From JBKHHU01 sp046539045 (GTDB taxonomy: Bacteria > Planctomycetota > Phycisphaerae > SM23-33), in contig JBKHHU010000170.1 in NCBI GenBank assembly GCA_046539045.1, positions 1 to 7,539 on the forward strand: a DNA stretch of 7,539 bases, read 5' to 3'. Both the position numbers and the translations under genes were made by a program. Shown in pieces: positions 4,680 through 7,539 of this stretch. The notes beneath the pieces were generated by a model. That model saw only the letters and a program-made list of their open reading frames with translations, ran no database searches and was not told the origin of the DNA. Position 1 is the first letter of the stretch. Each line of letters begins with the position of its first letter.

Positions 4680-6212
4680 TTATGCACCCGCGATGCGGGG
4701 CATCAGCGTCTGTTCCGACTCCATCCGGGCCTGCATGAACTTCAGCAGCAGGTCCTTCTTGATTTCCTGGGCGTCCGGCTCGTGCCAAAGGTTGTTGACC
4801 TCGCCGGGGTCCTCCTGCAGGTCGAACAGCTCTCCGTCGTCCGTGCTGCGATACACGGTGATCTTGTACCGCTGGGTCACGAAGCTGTGCATATGACAGC
4901 CGCGATTGCCGTGGTGGTTCTCCGTGATGCTCCAGTCGCGAACCGCCTGCCCGCCGCGCCAGCTTTCCGTCTGGTCCAGACCGGTCATCCACACCGGCAC
5001 GTCCAGGCCCGCGGCGGCGAGGAACGTCGGGGCGATGTCCACGAGGTTCTGAATGTCGCTGGAGACCATCCCGCGCGGAGCCTGGCCGGGCCAGCGGATG
5101 ATGAACGGGATCCGCAGCAGGTCCTCGTAATGGTGGATCGCCTTGGCGATCAGCCCGTGCTGCCCGAGGAAGTGCCCGTGATCGGTCGTGAAGACCACCA
5201 CGGTATTGTGCGCCACGCCCAGCCGGTCCAGCGAGTCGAGAATCCGCCCGATCTCGCGATCCATCAGGCTGGTCATTCCGTAGTAGACGGCCTGGTCCTT
5301 GCGGAGCTCGGCTTCGTCCCGCAGGTGGGAATGGCCGCCGTGGATGGCGCCGTCGTCCGGCCAATGGGACTGGAAATCCGGGCTCTTTTCCTGGGTCATG
5401 CGGAAATGCTCGGGGTTTTTCTCGTGCTCGCCTTCGGTGAGCGAGCCAATTTCCATGTCGTCCGGATCGTACATGCCGGCCCACGGTTCGGGCACGATGT
5501 ACGGCGGGTGCGGATCGTGGAAGCTGGCCCAGGTCATGAAGGGCCGGTCGGCAGCGACGGCCCGCTCGATCTGGGCGATGGTCCGCTCGGCGGTCCAGAC
5601 CGAGTAATGCATCTCCTCGGGCAGGTCCCACGTGCGGTTGGGCGCGGTGAAGTACAGGTCGCGGTCGGCTTTCGCCTTCGGCGGCCAGGGCTGGAAGTAA
5701 TCTTTCCAGTTATCCAGACCGTTCTCTTCCATCCAGATGGCGTAATGCTGTCCGGCGTGGGACTCATCCCCATGCATGCGGGCTGTCTCGACATGATCGA
5801 ACCCGTACCACGGTCCGTGGAAGTTCTTCCAGAAGTCCAGATCCCGCAGCGTGGGCTGGCATTCCAGCGACGGGTACTCCGGCGTGCTCGCAAGCGGCTG
5901 GAGGTGCACCTTTCCGACGAGGCTGGTGGCGTATCCGGCCTCCTGGAACAGGTCGCCGAGGGTGGTCACATCTTCCATCAGCTTCGTACCGAGGCTCCAC
6001 GCGCCGTGCTGGGACGGGTACATCCCGGTAATCAGCGTCGCGCGGGTCGGCGTGCAGGTGGGGTTGGGGCAGTAGGCCCGGTCGAAGCGAACGCCCTCGT
6101 CGCACAGGCGGTCGAGGGCAGGCGTCTGGATCTTCGGATTGACCTTACCGAGCGTGGTGTAATGCTGCTGGTCGGAGGTAATCAGCAGAAAGTTCAATTG
6201 CTCTTTCGACAT
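4680..6212 (-). CDS. Sulfatase (S1 family, formylglycine-dependent, Cys type)
   Basis: A 510-aa type I sulfatase, hydrolysing a sulfate ester or sulfamate; substrate unknown. Numbering from the ATG at 6212: LLITSDQQ (9-16) supplies the first calcium-ligand region (D14, Q15). CTPTR at 53-57 is the C-x-P-x-R signature whose cysteine is converted to formylglycine. It continues ATLITGMYPSQHG, then GKVH (100-103, catalytic K/H), SFHDPHPPY (230-238), and TTDHGHFLGQHG (342-353) with metal ligands D344/H345, followed by K357 and RIPFIIRWPG. A C-terminal domain ends in LFDLQEDPGEVNNL, usual for the family. There is no signal peptide or lipobox, unlike many exported planctomycete sulfatases, so it is probably cytoplasmic. 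A TTG two codons upstream (6218) is an alternative start. No formylglycine-generating enzyme is encoded in the window. The DUF3298 gene lies 69 bp upstream, possibly co-transcribed. Confidence 0.94.
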   Translation of the reverse strand: MSKEQLNFLLITSDQQHYTTLGKVNPKIQTPALDRLCDEGVRFDRAYCPNPTCTPTRATLITGMYPSQHGAWSLGTKLMEDVTTLGDLFQEAGYATSLVGKVHLQPLASTPEYPSLECQPTLRDLDFWKNFHGPWYGFDHVETARMHGDESHAGQHYAIWMEENGLDNWKDYFQPWPPKAKADRDLYFTAPNRTWDLPEEMHYSVWTAERTIAQIERAVAADRPFMTWASFHDPHPPYIVPEPWAGMYDPDDMEIGSLTEGEHEKNPEHFRMTQEKSPDFQSHWPDDGAIHGGHSHLRDEAELRKDQAVYYGMTSLMDREIGRILDSLDRLGVAHNTVVVFTTDHGHFLGQHGLIAKAIHHYEDLLRIPFIIRWPGQAPRGMVSSDIQNLVDIAPTFLAAAGLDVPVWMTGLDQTESWRGGQAVRDWSITENHHGNRGCHMHSFVTQRYKITVYRSTDDGELFDLQEDPGEVNNLWHEPDAQEIKKDLLLKFMQARMESEQTLMPRIAGA

Positions 6213-6222
6213 CTGCAAGGGG

Positions 6223-6227
6223 TCCTT
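6223..6227 (-). promoter_or_regulatory. Shine-Dalgarno-like site of the sulfatase gene
   Basis: AAGGA read on the minus strand. It is 10 bases from the ATG at 6212 and only 4 bases from the TTG at 6218. Both are slightly off the usual spacing, so the start is not fully decided. ATG is preferred because of codon strength, and the first conserved block begins shortly after it in either case. Confidence 0.5.
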
Positions 6228-6281
6228 CTCGAAAATGGTTCGTGAAACCTTCCCCCTACGATACCAGCCGGGCGACGAGAA

Positions 6282-7376
6282 TCAATCTTCGAGAGAATCG
6301 ATCCGGGGCAAGGAACGACCTGAATTCTTCATGGCGTCGACGAAAAGCTTGTGTCCGGGTTTTGTCTTATCGAAGAACTCGTTAACCTGCTCCCACTCGA
6401 TCCCGGCCGTGTATGGGCCTTCCGCGACTTTGCCTACCGCCCCGGGCGGATAGATGAACATCAGCCCGGTTCGCGTCATACAGAAGCTCTGCAGGTCCGA
6501 CCGCTCGCGAATGGATGGGATGTCGGTCGCTCCCCGCCGCTTGAGCTGGTTCCGGATCAGCACCGCGAAGCGAAGCACCGGCACCTTCTTCGGCCGGAAC
6601 AGATCGCCGATCTTGAGCCGATGAGCCACGCCCTTGGCATCCACGTGCAGGTTGAGCGGCTCCATCAACATCGACGCATCCGCATCGTCGACCTGCTCGG
6701 AAATGATCAGCAGGAAGCCGGCGGCTTCCTTGTGCAGCAACGTAACCACGCAGGCCGCCTCGAACCGCAGTTTCCTGGCATCGGGATACGTTTTCAGCAG
6801 ATCCTTTTTGCGGTCGGCCAGTGCCCGCGCTATGGCCCGTTGCAGGGGCTTGGCCTGGACACCCGCGTAGGCCTTGTCATCGGTGTCGATGCTGGCCAGG
6901 TCCGGCACGGTGACTTCCGAGTGCAGAACCTTCCCGCTCTCCACGTACCGCAGATAATCGCCCACCTTCAGCAGGCGAATGCCGGCCTTCCTCCCGCCGT
7001 CCGGTGCGCTCCACTCCCCCTTGAATTCGTCGGAATGATCCAGCACGCCGGACCACCTGCCGGTGATTTCGCCCTTGGAGACCCACTCCTTCAGCGAGAC
7101 CGCGCCCTCCGAATCGACCAGTCCCGCCAGGCGGATCAGGCTGTTGAAGTCCTCGTAAAAGTACCAGCCCTGCACCAGCGGTTTGTCCACCCACAGAGAG
7201 GCCCGAATCCACCGCGAGCCAAGCCTGCCGGAGTAGAAACCTCCCACACGCTTGCCCGCCGGCTGGGTGGTTGCCTGCCTGTTCGAGTCACCGCCAGGAC
7301 GTGTGGCCGGACGGGTAGTCTGGGCGGCGGCGGTGGCGGCGAACAAAAGCAGAGCCGGCAGTATCGAACGGATCAT
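6282..7376 (-). CDS. Secreted DUF3298-like protein with N-terminal beta-rich domain
   Basis: A 364-aa exported protein. The signal peptide is MIRSILPALLLFAATAAAQ (1-19) with a likely cleavage site after TAAA or AAAQ. A low-complexity Thr/Arg/Pro/Gln linker follows (20-41). Residues 45-145 form a Gly/Trp/Tyr-rich segment with repeated short-strand patterns (GGFYSGRLGS, GWYFYEDFNSLIRLAG, ITGRWSG, FKGEWSAPDGGRK), the style of a small beta-domain of unknown role. Residues about 175-340 resemble the DUF3298/RsiV-like fold: a central part with EAACVVTLLHKEAAGFLLIISEQ, then the characteristic end TGLMFIYPPGAVGKVAEGP followed by IEWEQVNEFF. That family includes lysozyme-sensing anti-sigma domains and many uncharacterised exported proteins; no membrane helix or anti-sigma region is seen here, so function is open. 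The ATG at 7376 is chosen over an in-frame TTG at 7391 because it starts the signal peptide and has GGAG and GAGG upstream. Confidence 0.85.
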   Translation of the reverse strand: MIRSILPALLLFAATAAAQTTRPATRPGGDSNRQATTQPAGKRVGGFYSGRLGSRWIRASLWVDKPLVQGWYFYEDFNSLIRLAGLVDSEGAVSLKEWVSKGEITGRWSGVLDHSDEFKGEWSAPDGGRKAGIRLLKVGDYLRYVESGKVLHSEVTVPDLASIDTDDKAYAGVQAKPLQRAIARALADRKKDLLKTYPDARKLRFEAACVVTLLHKEAAGFLLIISEQVDDADASMLMEPLNLHVDAKGVAHRLKIGDLFRPKKVPVLRFAVLIRNQLKRRGATDIPSIRERSDLQSFCMTRTGLMFIYPPGAVGKVAEGPYTAGIEWEQVNEFFDKTKPGHKLFVDAMKNSGRSLPRIDSLED

Positions 7377-7380
7377 GGGT

Positions 7381-7389
7381 CCTCTCTCC
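7381..7389 (-). promoter_or_regulatory. Shine-Dalgarno-like site of the DUF3298 gene
   Basis: GGAGAGAGG on the minus strand. GGAG lies 9 bases and GAGG 4 bases before the ATG at 7376. This site overlaps the alternative TTG at 7391, which argues that the ATG is the real start. Confidence 0.6.
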
Positions 7390-7416
7390 AATGAATTCCC
7401 CGGAATGCATTACCCG

Positions 7417-7445
7417 AGAGTAATCCGCCCGGCCGGCTGCGGCAA
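7417..7445 (-). promoter_or_regulatory. Weak sigma-70-like promoter candidate for the DUF3298 gene
   Basis: TTGCCG (7440-7445) and TACTCT (7417-7422) on the minus strand, separated by exactly 17 bases, match the consensus at 4 of 6 and 3 of 6 positions. A transcript would begin about 30-35 bases before the ATG. In GC-rich DNA such a match is easily found by chance. Confidence 0.22.
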
Positions 7446-7539
7446 GCGAAAACGGATGCGGAGCGAAGACCGGAAACCAGACGCCCGTTGTAGAGGCGGC
7501 GGGGCTTTTCCTGTCTGGCTCAGGTTGCTTTCGAGCGGG

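Noticed and set aside
4677..6245. A 522-codon plus-strand frame covering the whole sulfatase gene
   Set aside because: Antisense frame in the mirror phase of a clearly real gene; long open antisense frames are common in high-GC DNA. No recognisable family.
6351..7394. A 347-codon plus-strand frame opposite the DUF3298 gene
   Set aside because: Same reason: an antisense shadow, whereas the minus-strand frame has a signal peptide, a Shine-Dalgarno and a family-like motif.
7477..7518. CCAGAC/GTCTGG arms with an inner GCCC/GGGC pair, considered as a terminator
   Set aside because: The arms are short, the loop is large and there is only a TTT after it on the minus strand; too weak to call.
7410..7538. 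Minus-strand frame of 42 codons entering from the right edge and ending at a TAA
   Set aside because: Could be the tail of an upstream gene, but the residues show no family pattern and another minus frame stops even earlier (near 7522); cannot be decided without the adjoining sequence.
7456..7539. Plus-strand ATG open to the right edge (28 codons)
   Set aside because: No Shine-Dalgarno, no recognisable sequence, and it runs through what is probably the leader of the DUF3298 gene; too short to support.

Overview
This GC-rich window carries six protein genes, all read on the minus strand. In order of transcription they are: a secreted DUF3298-type protein, a cytoplasmic-looking sulfatase, a DUF1844 protein, a small three-helix membrane protein, a GT-C (family 39-like) membrane glycosyltransferase, and a full-length RecQ helicase. 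There is no RNA gene I can name, no CRISPR array, no transposase and no recognisable defence or biosynthetic cluster.

The likely source is a planctomycete, probably of the Phycisphaerae type. This is an inference from an S1-type sulfatase, a DUF1844 protein with the IDDDWKKQ-type N-terminus, a secreted protein whose mature end is a Thr/Arg/Pro-rich linker (TTRPATRPGG, ATTQPAGK), and perfect GGCGGGTC/GACCCGCC-type palindromes between genes. No marker gene in the window settles the taxonomy.

Layout from the right edge: 7377-7539 is the leader of the DUF3298 gene (6282-7376). A 69-bp gap follows, then the sulfatase (4680-6212), a 98-bp gap with a GC-rich hairpin, DUF1844 (4117-4581), a 71-bp gap with another hairpin, and the membrane protein (3668-4045). 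The next gap, 210 bp (3458-3667), is repeat-rich: an 8-bp tandem array that starts in the stop codon of the membrane protein gene, two perfect 26-bp palindromes and a partial third copy. The glycosyltransferase (2093-3457) comes next. A 227-bp gap (1866-2092) then precedes recQ (21-1865) and contains nested inverted repeats plus a weak promoter-like pair.

The genes do not form one obvious pathway. The four upstream genes, with gaps of 69-98 bp and Shine-Dalgarno-like sites, could be one transcript. The two downstream genes are set apart by longer gaps and may have their own promoters. The most notable non-coding signal is the nested inverted repeat upstream of recQ (1885-2021), whose outer arms pair over 15 contiguous positions only if read as plus-strand RNA. 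The window otherwise looks like ordinary chromosomal sequence.
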